A stretch of 9,866 nucleotides of DNA from Pyrinomonadaceae bacterium (GCA_014379795.1 JACMLC010000231.1:1-9866), one strand, 5' to 3'; positions 1-6,056 are shown, numbered from the stretch's first letter. A program made the numbers and translations. The notes: generated from the letters alone by a model not told the origin.

Positions 1-1063
1 CTATCTGACGGTCGCCCTCGCGATGATTCAAACCGGCTTTGTCGCGCACTGGCTACAGGTTAATCAGGTCTTGCCGAACACCTGGGGCGCGCTGTTGACG
101 ACTGCGCTGACGCTGACGACCGGAACAATCTTTGTGATGTGGCTCGGCGAGCAGATCACGGAGCGCGGCATCGGCAACGGCATCTCGCTACTGATTTTCG
201 CGGGCATCGTCATCGGATTGCCGGGCGCCGCGATGCAAGTGTTTGAGCGCGTGCGCGGCGGCGATACTCTGGCGACCATCGGAGTTATCGCGCTGATTGC
301 GGCGATGATACTGCTTATCGCATTTATCGTCTTTGTCGAATCCGGGCGGCGGAAGATTGCTGTCAGCTATGCTAAACGACATGTCGGGCGTCAGATAGTC
401 GGAGGCCAGCAGACGACCATGCCGCTCAAGGTCAACATGGGCGGCGTCATCCCTGTCATCTTCGCTTCCTCTGTGCTGGCGATGCCACAGACGCTTTTCT
501 CCGCGTTTCCGCCAGACCCCACTAACCCGAACACGGCGTGGGCTAAAGTCTTCGGCTTCTTTAACGCTTTTCATGGCGGCGACCCGTACTACGAGCTGGT
601 CTTTATCTCGCTGATTATCATCTTCACCTTCTTTTACATTTCCATCGTCTTCAATGTGGAAGAGGTGGCGGATAACCTGCGCAAGCACGGCGGGTTTATG
701 CCGGGCATCAGGCCGGGACGTGCGACTGCCGAATATTTAAATACGATTCTGACGCGCCTGACGACGGTCGGTGCGGTTTATCTGGCTCTGGTCGCGCTCG
801 TCCCACAGATTATGCTCAGCGGCTTTAAGGTCGCACGCCTGCCTTTCATTGGCCTGACGGTTGATGCCTTTGTCAGCAGCACTCCCGGCCTGACGTGGAT
901 TCCGACGGGCATGGGTTATCAATTCTATTTCGGCGGCACCAGCCTCTTGATTCTCGTCGGCGTAGCGATGGACACGGTCTCGCAGATCGAAGCGCAACTC
1001 GTGATGCGCAACTACGAAGGCTTTTTAGGTTCGGGTTCGCGCCTGAGAGGAAGGCGCGCCTGA
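1..1063 (+). CDS. secY: Preprotein translocase subunit SecY, 3' part (5' end outside the window)
   Basis: SecY is the pore-forming inner-membrane subunit of the SecYEG channel, which exports and inserts proteins. The frame is open from the first full codon at base 2, reading YLTVALAMIQTGF, so the ATG at 23 is an internal methionine and the true start lies upstream. About 353 residues are present, from near TM3 to the C-terminus; full bacterial SecY is usually about 430-460 residues. Visible family signatures are ERGIGNGISLLIFAGI, the cytoplasmic RRKIAVSYAKR loop followed by MPLKVNMGGVIPVIFASS, the NLRKHGGFMPGIRPG loop that contacts ribosome and SecA, and the C-terminal IEAQLVMRNYEGFLG segment. 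About seven hydrophobic segments are visible. In most bacteria adk follows directly; here two unrelated genes intervene. Identification is certain. Confidence 0.98.
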   Translation, partial: YLTVALAMIQTGFVAHWLQVNQVLPNTWGALLTTALTLTTGTIFVMWLGEQITERGIGNGISLLIFAGIVIGLPGAAMQVFERVRGGDTLATIGVIALIAAMILLIAFIVFVESGRRKIAVSYAKRHVGRQIVGGQQTTMPLKVNMGGVIPVIFASSVLAMPQTLFSAFPPDPTNPNTAWAKVFGFFNAFHGGDPYYELVFISLIIIFTFFYISIVFNVEEVADNLRKHGGFMPGIRPGRATAEYLNTILTRLTTVGAVYLALVALVPQIMLSGFKVARLPFIGLTVDAFVSSTPGLTWIPTGMGYQFYFGGTSLLILVGVAMDTVSQIEAQLVMRNYEGFLGSGSRLRGRRA

Positions 1064-1094
1064 CACCATCCGCAAGACTTGATTGGGAAACGCC

Positions 1095-1574
1095 ATGCCA
1101 CTTGAGTTTCAAAGGATGTGGGATAGTCATCCCAGCAATAAAAACGACAGTGCGCCATGCAGGAATGCCGATGGCCTGCCCGCTTTCATTAACCAGTGCG
1201 CGATCAGGATGGGACTGGCGCTGGCTGGCGGCGGGATGAACATGACGGCTTGCAACAAGGCCAAATGCTGGTATAGGGGACACGTCAACCACGTCCTGCG
1301 CGCACAGGAATTAGCCGACTGGCTCGCTGGAGCGGCGCAACTCGGCGTTCCGACTAAATTCATCAAAAGAAGGGACGTGACGACCGCCGTTTTCGGCAGC
1401 AATGTTCAGAGCGGCATCAATGGGAAAAAGGGAGTCGTTTTCTGCCAGAATTTTTATGGCAGCGGCAATCAGGGCGATCACATTGACGCGTGGGACGGCA
1501 CGCAGATGGCGCAAGGCTCGGTTAGTTACTTTGAGGGAGCGCAGCAGGTCTGGTTTTGGGAGGTGACGGTGTGA
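1095..1574 (+). CDS. Tae4-like peptidoglycan amidase (type VI secretion effector family)
   Basis: This is a 159-aa protein that I recognise as a Tae4-type amidase. Known Tae4 enzymes are papain-like (NlpC/P60-type) endopeptidases. They cleave the gamma-D-glutamyl-meso-diaminopimelate bond of peptidoglycan stems and are delivered into rival cells by type VI secretion. Visible features are the N-terminal FQRMWDSHP block (residues 5-13), NQCAIRMGLAL with the presumed nucleophile Cys35 (33-43), the HxxRAQELADWL helix (66-77), GVVFCQNF (113-120) and GDHIDAWDG with the presumed catalytic His129 (127-135). There is no signal peptide or membrane segment, as expected for a type VI cargo. I chose the ATG at 1095 because it places FxxMW near the N-terminus; an in-frame TTG at 1083 would add four residues. 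No clear Shine-Dalgarno precedes it. The gene sits 31 bases after secY and overlaps the next gene by 4 bases. Activity and delivery route are inferred; no other secretion gene is in the window. Confidence 0.85.
   Translation: MPLEFQRMWDSHPSNKNDSAPCRNADGLPAFINQCAIRMGLALAGGGMNMTACNKAKCWYRGHVNHVLRAQELADWLAGAAQLGVPTKFIKRRDVTTAVFGSNVQSGINGKKGVVFCQNFYGSGNQGDHIDAWDGTQMAQGSVSYFEGAQQVWFWEVTV
1559..1566 (+). promoter_or_regulatory. Strong ribosome binding site for the presumed immunity gene
   Basis: The sequence GGAGGTGA lies inside the last codons of the amidase gene. It ends 4 bases before the GTG at 1571, which overlaps the amidase stop codon as GTGA. It is the strongest Shine-Dalgarno sequence I see in the window and it decides the start at 1571 over an in-frame TTG at 1556 and ATG at 1580. 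The overlap implies translational coupling. Confidence 0.7.
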
Positions 1575-2035
1575 AAGCGATGGCCGGCGCTTCTCTGTTT
1601 TTGCTCTTGGCGGTGTGCAGCATTGCTGCGCAACAACGGCAGTTGACCGCGACCACTTTTACCGTCAAGGGCTACAAGCTGCATTTGCGAGAGCGCGAGG
1701 GCAAGTGTGTCGTCGTGTATGAGCGACAAAAACGCTCGGACGAGCAGGCGCTGGATTTGCCTGCGCCTTGCCAGTTCGTGCGTCACCCTAAAAATCGTAA
1801 CACGGCGCAGTCTTACACTTACAAAGACCTCAGAAATGCAACGGTCTTGCTTGTAGTGGGTGGCCCACTCAACGCCAAACGGACAGATGCTTTAATGCCC
1901 GACGGTTGCGGCACGCAGTGGCAGGCGATTATCTTGCGGCGCGGCTCGGTATCGGTTTCAAAAATCTCTCAAGGCAGCACTCTATGTCCTTCTGCCGGTA
2001 CGGATGAGAAGATGTTTTGGGTCGCTGCGCATTAA
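1571..2035 (+). CDS. Secreted or periplasmic protein of unknown family, presumed immunity protein for the adjacent amidase
   Basis: I do not recognise the family. With the GTG start the product has 154 residues. It has a short basic N-terminus (MKAMAG), a hydrophobic stretch at about residues 7-18 and a plausible signal peptidase I site after SIAA (residue 20). The LAVC at 13-16 resembles a lipobox but has Val before the Cys, so a lipoprotein is less likely. The mature part is rich in beta-like alternation (TTFTVKGYKLHLRE, KCVVVYE, TVLLVVGG, QAIILRRGSVSVSK). It has four cysteines (46, 67, 113, 139) that could form two disulfides. The 4-base overlap with the amidase, the strong ribosome binding site and export to the compartment where the amidase would act all suggest an immunity protein. 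That role is inference: known Tai4 immunity proteins are also periplasmic, but I see no sequence match to them. The gene ends 19 bases before adk. Confidence 0.7.
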   Translation: MKAMAGASLFLLLAVCSIAAQQRQLTATTFTVKGYKLHLREREGKCVVVYERQKRSDEQALDLPAPCQFVRHPKNRNTAQSYTYKDLRNATVLLVVGGPLNAKRTDALMPDGCGTQWQAIILRRGSVSVSKISQGSTLCPSAGTDEKMFWVAAH

Positions 2036-2054
2036 GAGACATACCTGATTAGTG

Positions 2055-2711
2055 ATGGCAAAGATCATCGTTTTAATGGGAGCGCCGGGAGCGGGCAAGG
2101 GCACGCAGGCGCGGCTCTTGCAAGAGCGACAGGGCTTGCCGCAGATTTCCACCGGCGATATTTTTCGCGCCATGAAGGATGCGCAGACGCCGCTCGCTGA
2201 AGAAGTACGCGCGATCATGAATTCCGGCAAGCTCGTCCCGGATGAAGTGACGATTCGCGTCGTCGAGGAGCGCACCAGCCGTGACGATTGCAAGCACGGT
2301 TATATTCTGGACGGTTTTCCGCGCACAACTGTACAGGCGGCGATGCTTGAGAATTTGGCCGTCGAGCAGGGCAAGAAGATTCTCTCGATTGTCGTTGATG
2401 TGCCGTTCGAGGTGTTGGAAAAACGCATGACGGGTCGGCGCAGTTGCCCCATCTGCGGCGAGATTTACAATATCTATTTCAAGCCGCCGAAAAACGATAA
2501 CGTTTGTGACTTGCATCCGGACGCGCAGCTCATACATCGCTCGGACGATACGGTTGAGAAGGCTAAAGTTCGCCTTGAGACTTACGCGCAGCAGACGCGG
2601 CCTCTGCTTGATTATTATCAAAAGACAAATCGCCTGCACCGCGTTGACGGCACACGCGAACCGGAAGCCATTTACCCGGACGTGGAAAGGGTAGTGAAAA
2701 GTGATGAATGA
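2055..2711 (+). CDS. adk: Adenylate kinase, long form with zinc-type LID
   Basis: Adenylate kinase is a cytosolic enzyme interconverting ATP + AMP and 2 ADP. The product has 218 residues from the ATG at 2055; a GTG one codon upstream is also possible. Motifs are the P-loop GAPGAGKGT (9-17), the AMP-site STGDIFR (32-38), GYILDGFPRT (82-91) and LID arginine RMTGRR (124-129). The LID contains CPIC (131-134) and CDLH (151-154), a probable Cys3-His zinc site; Gram-positive-type enzymes usually have Cys4 or Cys3-Asp. The last residues (VKSDE) and the stop codon are encoded by the left arm of an intergenic inverted repeat, an odd feature. No good Shine-Dalgarno is visible. Its normal neighbour secY is separated from it by the amidase pair. 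Confidence 0.97.
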   Translation: MAKIIVLMGAPGAGKGTQARLLQERQGLPQISTGDIFRAMKDAQTPLAEEVRAIMNSGKLVPDEVTIRVVEERTSRDDCKHGYILDGFPRTTVQAAMLENLAVEQGKKILSIVVDVPFEVLEKRMTGRRSCPICGEIYNIYFKPPKNDNVCDLHPDAQLIHRSDDTVEKAKVRLETYAQQTRPLLDYYQKTNRLHRVDGTREPEAIYPDVERVVKSDE

Positions 2712-2772
2712 TAAGTGATAAGAGAAATGCTATTGGTTTTTATCTCATCACTTATCACTCATCACTTTTCAC
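2694..2772. repeat. Heptad inverted repeat at the adk-map junction
   Basis: The arms at 2694-2722 and 2744-2772 are reverse complements with two mismatches over 29 bases, leaving a loop of about 21 bases. Each arm is a run of 7-base words: the right arm reads TCATCAC, TTATCAC, TCATCAC, TTTTCAC and the left arm carries the complements (GTGATGA, ATGATAA, GTGATAA). The left arm starts 18 bases before the end of adk and includes its stop codon. The right arm ends 10 bases before the map start. There is no terminal T-run typical of an intrinsic terminator. Confidence 0.85.
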
Positions 2773-2782
2773 TTTAAAACTT

Positions 2783-3571
2783 ATGATTATTGGAAAGTCC
2801 AGAAAAGAGTTGGAAAAGATGCGCGCCGCCGGACGCCTGATCGGGCTGGTGCGCGAAGAGTTGCGCGGAATGGTTGTGCCCGGCATCACGACTCTTGAGC
2901 TTGACCGCGCAGCGGAAAAGATGATTCGAGATGGGGGCGCGCTGCCGACCTTTAAGGGCTATCATGGCTTTCCTTATTCCATTTGCGCTTCTGTGAATGA
3001 ACAGATCGTGCATGGCTTTCCTTCAAATTACAAGCTGAAGGATGGCGATATTTTTTCGATGGACTTGGGCGCGACTCTCGCGGGCTTTGTCGGCGACACC
3101 GCGACCACCATTCCGGTCGGGCAGGTCAGTGAAGATTTGCTTCAAATGATTCGAGTCGCGGACGAATGTCTTGAGCGCGCGATTGAACAATGTCGCGCCG
3201 GACGGCACTTGGGCGACATCGGCTGGGCTGTGCAGGAACATGCCGAACGACACGGCTATTCAATCGTGCGTGATTATGTAGGGCATGGCATCGGTCGCAA
3301 GATGCACGAAGACCCGCAGATTCCCAATTACGGCACACCCGGCAAAGGCGCGAAAATCAAAAACGGTTATGTCTTTGCCGTCGAGCCGATGATTAACCTG
3401 GGCACGCATCAGACCAAGGCGCTGGCGGACGGCTGGACGGTCGTGACGCTTGACGGAAAGCCGAGCGTGCACTGCGAACACACGATTGCCGTCACGGAAG
3501 AAGGCCCGGAAGTCCTCACGCGCGTCACACAGGAAGTCCGGCAGGAGCAGTTGCAGGCCGCAGGCGTCTAA
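2783..3571 (+). CDS. map: Methionine aminopeptidase, type I
   Basis: This cytosolic metalloenzyme removes the initiator methionine from new proteins with small second residues. The product has 262 residues, close to the E. coli enzyme. The five metal ligands are visible as Asp94 (SMDLGA), Asp105 (VGDTA), His168 (VGHGIG), Glu201 (FAVEPMI) and Glu232 (HCEHT). They have the same spacing as E. coli D97, D108, H171, E204 and E235. His77 and His175 match the substrate-contact histidines. The start at 2783 gives the standard N-terminus; an open frame extends upstream to 2708, but it would translate the intergenic inverted repeat and add 25 unrelated residues. No Shine-Dalgarno precedes the start. 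There is no N-terminal zinc-finger extension or SEC-C motif. Confidence 0.97.
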   Translation: MIIGKSRKELEKMRAAGRLIGLVREELRGMVVPGITTLELDRAAEKMIRDGGALPTFKGYHGFPYSICASVNEQIVHGFPSNYKLKDGDIFSMDLGATLAGFVGDTATTIPVGQVSEDLLQMIRVADECLERAIEQCRAGRHLGDIGWAVQEHAERHGYSIVRDYVGHGIGRKMHEDPQIPNYGTPGKGAKIKNGYVFAVEPMINLGTHQTKALADGWTVVTLDGKPSVHCEHTIAVTEEGPEVLTRVTQEVRQEQLQAAGV

Positions 3572-3612
3572 AGCGAGCCTCCGGCGGCGAAGTCCTACAA
3601 GGGGAAGATGTT

Positions 3613-3750
3613 ATGGCTGGGTACAATGCTTTAATCTGGCTGGTTGCAGCCCTCTTGGCCGCAATTCTAATCGGCGGGCTGATTTTCTTCGCCAAGTACC
3701 GGAAAAAACGTGGCGAGCCAACCAAGCCCGATGGACAGTTGAGACATTGA
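3613..3750 (+). CDS. Small single-pass membrane protein (45 aa), unknown function
   Basis: This open frame of 45 codons lies between map and infA. It has a short N-terminus MAGYN, one hydrophobic segment of about 21 residues (6-26, from ALIWL to LIFF, with a central GG) and a basic cytoplasmic-type tail KYRKKRGEPTKPDGQLRH. The charge distribution predicts N-terminus out and C-terminus in. An AAGGGG ribosome binding site at 3599-3604 stands 8 bases before the ATG, better than the sites of most neighbouring genes, which supports real translation. I do not recognise a family. It ends 19 bases before the promoter that precedes infA. Its position suggests co-transcription with map. Confidence 0.6.
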   Translation: MAGYNALIWLVAALLAAILIGGLIFFAKYRKKRGEPTKPDGQLRH

Positions 3751-3769
3751 ACCGAAGGCGGTCGTCGGC

Positions 3770-3798
3770 TTGGCAAAACGCTGCCCGCATGGTACTAT
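3770..3798 (+). promoter_or_regulatory. Candidate sigma-70-type promoter for infA and the alpha operon
   Basis: TTGGCA (3770-3775) matches the -35 consensus in five of six positions. TACTAT (3793-3798) matches the -10 consensus in four of six. The spacer is exactly 17 bases. Transcription would start near 3805, giving a leader of about 35 bases before infA. It lies in the 90-base gap after the small membrane protein gene. No experimental support can be seen from sequence. Confidence 0.5.
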
Positions 3799-3840
3799 GC
3801 GCAGTTTGTCGGTGAAGGCAAATCCACGCTTTAGAGATAT

Positions 3841-4062
3841 ATGGCGAAGGAAGAGGCGATAGAGGTCATGGCGAAGGTCTTGGAGACCTTGCCGAACGCG
3901 ATGTTTCGCGTCGAGCTGGAGGATAACCAGCATCAAGTGCTCGCGCATATCTCAGGCAAGATGCGCAAACATTTTATCCGAATTCTTCCGGGCGACCGCG
4001 TGCTTGTCGAGCTATCGCCTTACGATTTGAATCGCGGTCGAATCACTTACCGCTATAAGTAA
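3841..4062 (+). CDS. infA: Translation initiation factor IF-1
   Basis: IF-1 binds the A site of the 30S subunit and helps IF-2 and IF-3 set up initiation. The 73-residue product is the normal length. It is a single OB fold with the family's signature blocks: MAKEEAIEVMAKVLETLPNA, FRVEL, HISGKMRKHFIRILPGD and VELSPYDLNRGRITYRYK. Only weak purine sequence (AGAGA) precedes the ATG. The gene is the first of the group behind the candidate promoter at 3770-3798 and stands directly upstream of rpmJ, the common bacterial order. Confidence 0.97.
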   Translation: MAKEEAIEVMAKVLETLPNAMFRVELEDNQHQVLAHISGKMRKHFIRILPGDRVLVELSPYDLNRGRITYRYK

Positions 4063-4106
4063 GAAGTAAGACGGGCTGACAAAAAGAGGCGAGGGCTTAA
4101 AGAGCA

Positions 4107-4220
4107 ATGAAAGTAAGGGCTTCAGTCAAAAAGATGTGTGATAACTGCAAGGTCATTCACCGCAAAGGTGTGGTGAGGGTGATCTGCACCAACCCGAAGC
4201 ATAAACAGCGACAAGGGTAA
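4107..4220 (+). CDS. rpmJ: 50S ribosomal protein L36, zinc-binding form
   Basis: L36 is a small protein of the large subunit. This 37-residue open frame reads MKVRASVKKMCDNCK at the start and ends NPKHKQRQG. The zinc ribbon is intact: Cys11, Cys14, Cys27 and His32, so this is the C+ form. Purine-rich sequence (GAGGCGAGGG, 4086-4095, and AAAGAG closer) precedes the ATG. The location between infA and rpsM is the standard one. Confidence 0.97.
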   Translation: MKVRASVKKMCDNCKVIHRKGVVRVICTNPKHKQRQG

Positions 4221-4224
4221 AAGT

Positions 4225-4296
4225 ATTTTAGATTTGCGATTGCCGATTTGCGATTTTGTCTTTCAATCGCAAATCTAAAATCTAAAATCGCAAATT
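4225..4296. repeat. Heptad inverted repeat at the rpmJ-rpsM junction (TTTTAGA/TTTGCGA words)
   Basis: The stretches 4225-4242 and 4264-4281 are perfect 18-base reverse complements around a 21-base loop. An alternative 11-bp stem pairs 4245-4255 with 4265-4275. The words are TTTTAGA and TTTGCGA on the left and their complements on the right, and the right array continues to about 4294. The left arm starts 5 bases after the rpmJ stop. It is followed by a short T-run and then the rpsM ribosome binding site. Confidence 0.85.
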
Positions 4297-4322
4297 TTTA
4301 TTGTTGGAGAAGAGATAAAGTT

Positions 4323-4706
4323 ATGGCTCGTGTGGCTGGAGTTGATTTGCCGCCTAACAAGCGCGCGCAGATTGGCCTTACATATATTTTCGGTATCGGG
4401 CGTTCGCGCGCTACTTCCATTTTGCAGGAAGCTCAGGTCAGCGTTGACACTCGCATTAGGGACTTGAACGAGGATGAGCTGGGACGTATCCGCACCATCC
4501 TTGACCGCGACGGCGAGATCGAAGGCGATCTGCGCAAGCGCGTGCAAATGGACATTAAGCGCCTGATGGACATCGGCGCTTATCGCGGGCTTCGTCACCG
4601 TCGCGGCCTGCCCGTGCGCGGCCAGCGCACACACACCAACGCACGCACACGCAAAGGCCCGCGCCGCGCCACCATCGCGAAGAAGAAAGTGGCGGGTAAG
4701 AAATAA
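4323..4706 (+). CDS. rpsM: 30S ribosomal protein S13
   Basis: S13 sits in the head of the small subunit and contacts tRNA and the large subunit. The product has 127 residues, the normal size. The N-terminal MARVAGVDLPPNKRAQIGLTYIFGIGRSRA contains the helix-hairpin-helix typical of S13. The basic C-terminal block RGLPVRGQRTHTNARTRKGPRR and the KKKVAGKK tail reach toward the decoding region. GGAGA at 4306-4310 is the likely ribosome binding site, about 12 bases from the ATG. The frame stays open upstream to 4248, but that part translates the intergenic repeat and is not S13. Confidence 0.98.
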   Translation: MARVAGVDLPPNKRAQIGLTYIFGIGRSRATSILQEAQVSVDTRIRDLNEDELGRIRTILDRDGEIEGDLRKRVQMDIKRLMDIGAYRGLRHRRGLPVRGQRTHTNARTRKGPRRATIAKKKVAGKK

Positions 4707-4710
4707 GAAT

Positions 4711-4780
4711 TAGGGTAAAGGGGATAGGGTGTAGGTGTAGTCAAAACCCTATCCCCTTCACCCTACGCCCTACACCCTAA
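4711..4780. repeat. Heptad inverted repeat at the rpsM-rpsK junction (AGGGTGT-like words)
   Basis: The best stem pairs 4711-4729 with 4747-4765 (19 bases, one mismatch). The left array reads AGGGTAA, AGGGGAT, AGGGTGT, AGGTGTA. The right array reads ACCCTAT, CCCCTTC, ACCCTAC, GCCCTAC, ACCCTAA. The period is 7 throughout, but the words are unlike those at neighbouring junctions. The left arm begins 4 bases after the rpsM stop and the right array ends 6 bases before the rpsK ATG. Confidence 0.85.
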
Positions 4781-4786
4781 AAGATT

Positions 4787-5188
4787 ATGGCAAAAGCAAC
4801 AGGCGGAAAAAAGAAGGTCTTTCGTAAGAAAGAGAAGAAGAACATCCCGGTCGGGATCGCGTACATTGCGGCATCGTTTAATAACACGATGATCTCGATC
4901 ACCGATCTCGAAGGTAACTTGATCGCGCAGTCGTCTTCGGGCGCGCGCGGCTTTCGCGGCTCACGCAAGGGCACGCCCTTCGCCGCGCAGCAGGCCGCTT
5001 ACGAGGCTGCCAACAAAGCCAAAGACGCAGGGATGCAGCAGTGCGAAGTGCGCGTCAAAGGCCCCGGCGGCGGGCGCGAGTCCGCGATTCGTGCGATTAA
5101 CAACGCAGGCATTCGCGTGACTGTCATTCGCGACACGACGCCGATTCCGCACAACGGATGCCGTCCGCCAAAGCGTCGCAGAGTATAG
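4787..5188 (+). CDS. rpsK: 30S ribosomal protein S11
   Basis: S11 belongs to the platform of the small subunit, next to the mRNA exit and the anti-Shine-Dalgarno end of 16S rRNA. The product has 133 residues. Diagnostic blocks are GIAYIAASFNNTMISITDLEGN, SSSGARGFRGSRKGTPFAAQQAA, VRVKGPGGGRESAIRAI and the C-terminal DTTPIPHNGCRPPKRRRV. The lysine-rich N-terminus (KKKVFRKKEKKN) is usual. The sequence between the repeat and the ATG (AAGATT) contains no Shine-Dalgarno. The neighbours rpsM and rpsD are the expected alpha-operon partners. Confidence 0.98.
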   Translation: MAKATGGKKKVFRKKEKKNIPVGIAYIAASFNNTMISITDLEGNLIAQSSSGARGFRGSRKGTPFAAQQAAYEAANKAKDAGMQQCEVRVKGPGGGRESAIRAINNAGIRVTVIRDTTPIPHNGCRPPKRRRV

Positions 5189-5189
5189 G

Positions 5190-5294
5190 AATTTTAGATT
5201 TGCGATTTTAGATTTGCGATTGGATAAGGATGATTTTCAGATAAATGCTATCGGCCTTATCCAATCGCAAATCGCAAATCTAAAATCGCAAATT
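5190..5294. repeat. Heptad inverted repeat at the rpsK-rpsD junction (TTTTAGA/TTTGCGA words)
   Basis: The perfect stem is 18 bases, 5212-5229 with 5255-5272, and includes the non-heptad block GGATAAGG at its loop end. Outside it the left array alternates TTTTAGA, TTTGCGA, TTTTAGA, TTTGCGA. Read as its complement, the right array gives TTTGCGA, TTTTAGA, TTTGCGA, TTTGCGA. The arms are therefore built from the same two words in a different order. The left array starts 2-4 bases after the rpsK stop. Confidence 0.85.
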
Positions 5295-5309
5295 CGTTTA
5301 TTAACCAAA

Positions 5310-5383
5310 AGGATGAAGGGGCAGCTCAACGAAAGATGGCTGAGCGTCCTGTAAACTTTTCCGTCTAGTAAATAGACCGGAGG
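5310..5383 (+). promoter_or_regulatory. Structured rpsD leader, candidate S4 autoregulatory site
   Basis: Two hairpins can form upstream of rpsD. The first pairs AGGAT (5310-5314) with GTCCT (5346-5350) and, across an internal loop, GCTCA (5324-5328) with TGAGC (5341-5345). The second pairs CCGTCTA (5361-5367) with TAGACCGG (5373-5380, one bulged C) around the loop GTAAA. Its right arm takes up the first two bases of the GGAGG ribosome binding site (5379-5383). S4 is a known autoregulator (alpha-operon leader in E. coli, rpsD leader in Bacillus). That this leader does the same is inference. Confidence 0.4.
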
Positions 5384-5395
5384 CAAGAAAAAGAA

Positions 5396-6037
5396 GTGGC
5401 TAGGTATAGAGATGCGGTGTGCCGTTTGTGCCGCCGCGAAGGTGCAAAACTTTTCCTCAAGGGCGACCGTTGTTACAAGCCCTCTTGTCCGATTGAAAAG
5501 CGCGGCACACAGCCGCCGGGACAGCACGGCAATTCAATGCGGCGCGGCAAAGCCCTCGTCGGCTACGGCCAGCAGCTCAGAGAAAAACAGAAAGTCAAAC
5601 GTATCTATTTCATCCTCGAAGGCCAGTTTCGCAACTACTTCGAGAAGGCTGCGCGCCAGAAGGGCATTACGGGCGAGAACCTTTTGTTCTTACTCGAACG
5701 CCGTCTGGATAACGCCGTCTATCGCGCCGGTTTCTCCACCTCGCGGCGACAAGCGCGTCAACTCGTCAATCACGGTCACATCGAAGTCAACGGGCGCAAG
5801 GTTGACATCCCTTCCTTTCAGGTAAAGGCAGGCGATGTCGTCAGCGTCAAAGACGCGAGCCGCAAAAATCCGCACATCGAAGGTGCGTGGCAGACGGCTG
5901 CGGGTCGCGGTCGTCCCTCGTGGATTGCCCCTGCGGATGGCGCGGACATGAGCGCGCGCGTGGCAAGTCTTCCGACTCGCGCGGACGTTGACCGTTCGAT
6001 CAACGAGCAATTGATCGTCGAGCTTTATAGCAAGTAA
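5396..6037 (+). CDS. rpsD: 30S ribosomal protein S4, zinc-binding form
   Basis: S4 is a primary 16S rRNA binder of the small subunit and often an autoregulator. The start is a GTG at 5396, giving MARYRDAVCRLCRR, with GGAGG 12 bases upstream. The product has 213 residues, slightly longer than usual. The N-terminus carries a zinc site of Cys9, Cys12, Cys26 and Cys31. KRGTQPPGQHG (35-45) follows the zinc site, and the S4 RNA-binding domain spans about residues 100-152 (RRLDNAVYRAGFSTSRRQAR, NHGHIEVNGRKV). The C-terminus INEQLIVELYSK is typical. The gene lies in the usual place between rpsK and rpoA. Confidence 0.98.
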   Translation: MARYRDAVCRLCRREGAKLFLKGDRCYKPSCPIEKRGTQPPGQHGNSMRRGKALVGYGQQLREKQKVKRIYFILEGQFRNYFEKAARQKGITGENLLFLLERRLDNAVYRAGFSTSRRQARQLVNHGHIEVNGRKVDIPSFQVKAGDVVSVKDASRKNPHIEGAWQTAAGRGRPSWIAPADGADMSARVASLPTRADVDRSINEQLIVELYSK

Positions 6038-6056
6038 GTTTGAATTTCATCATGTG

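Noticed and set aside
895..1239. Open frame on the + strand overlapping the end of secY and the start of the amidase
   Set aside because: It is an out-of-frame reading of both conserved genes with no recognisable domain.
1583..1618. Lipoprotein signal in the presumed immunity protein
   Set aside because: LAVC has Val directly before the Cys, which is unusual for a lipobox, and a signal peptidase I site after SIAA fits better.
2694..2772. Inverted repeat read as the ends of an insertion sequence or MITE
   Set aside because: There is no target-site duplication or transposase, and the arms are tandem 7-mers that differ between loci, unlike copies of one mobile element.
2708..2782. In-frame N-terminal extension of map starting at 2708
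   Set aside because: It translates the heptad inverted repeat, has no family similarity, and the ATG at 2783 gives the standard methionine aminopeptidase N-terminus.
4248..4322. In-frame N-terminal extension of rpsM starting at 4248
   Set aside because: It is translated repeat sequence; S13 starts with MARVAGVDLP at 4323, behind a ribosome binding site.
4225..5294. Repeat arrays read as a CRISPR array
   Set aside because: Units are 7 bases, tandem without spacers, arranged as inverted pairs, and no cas gene is present.
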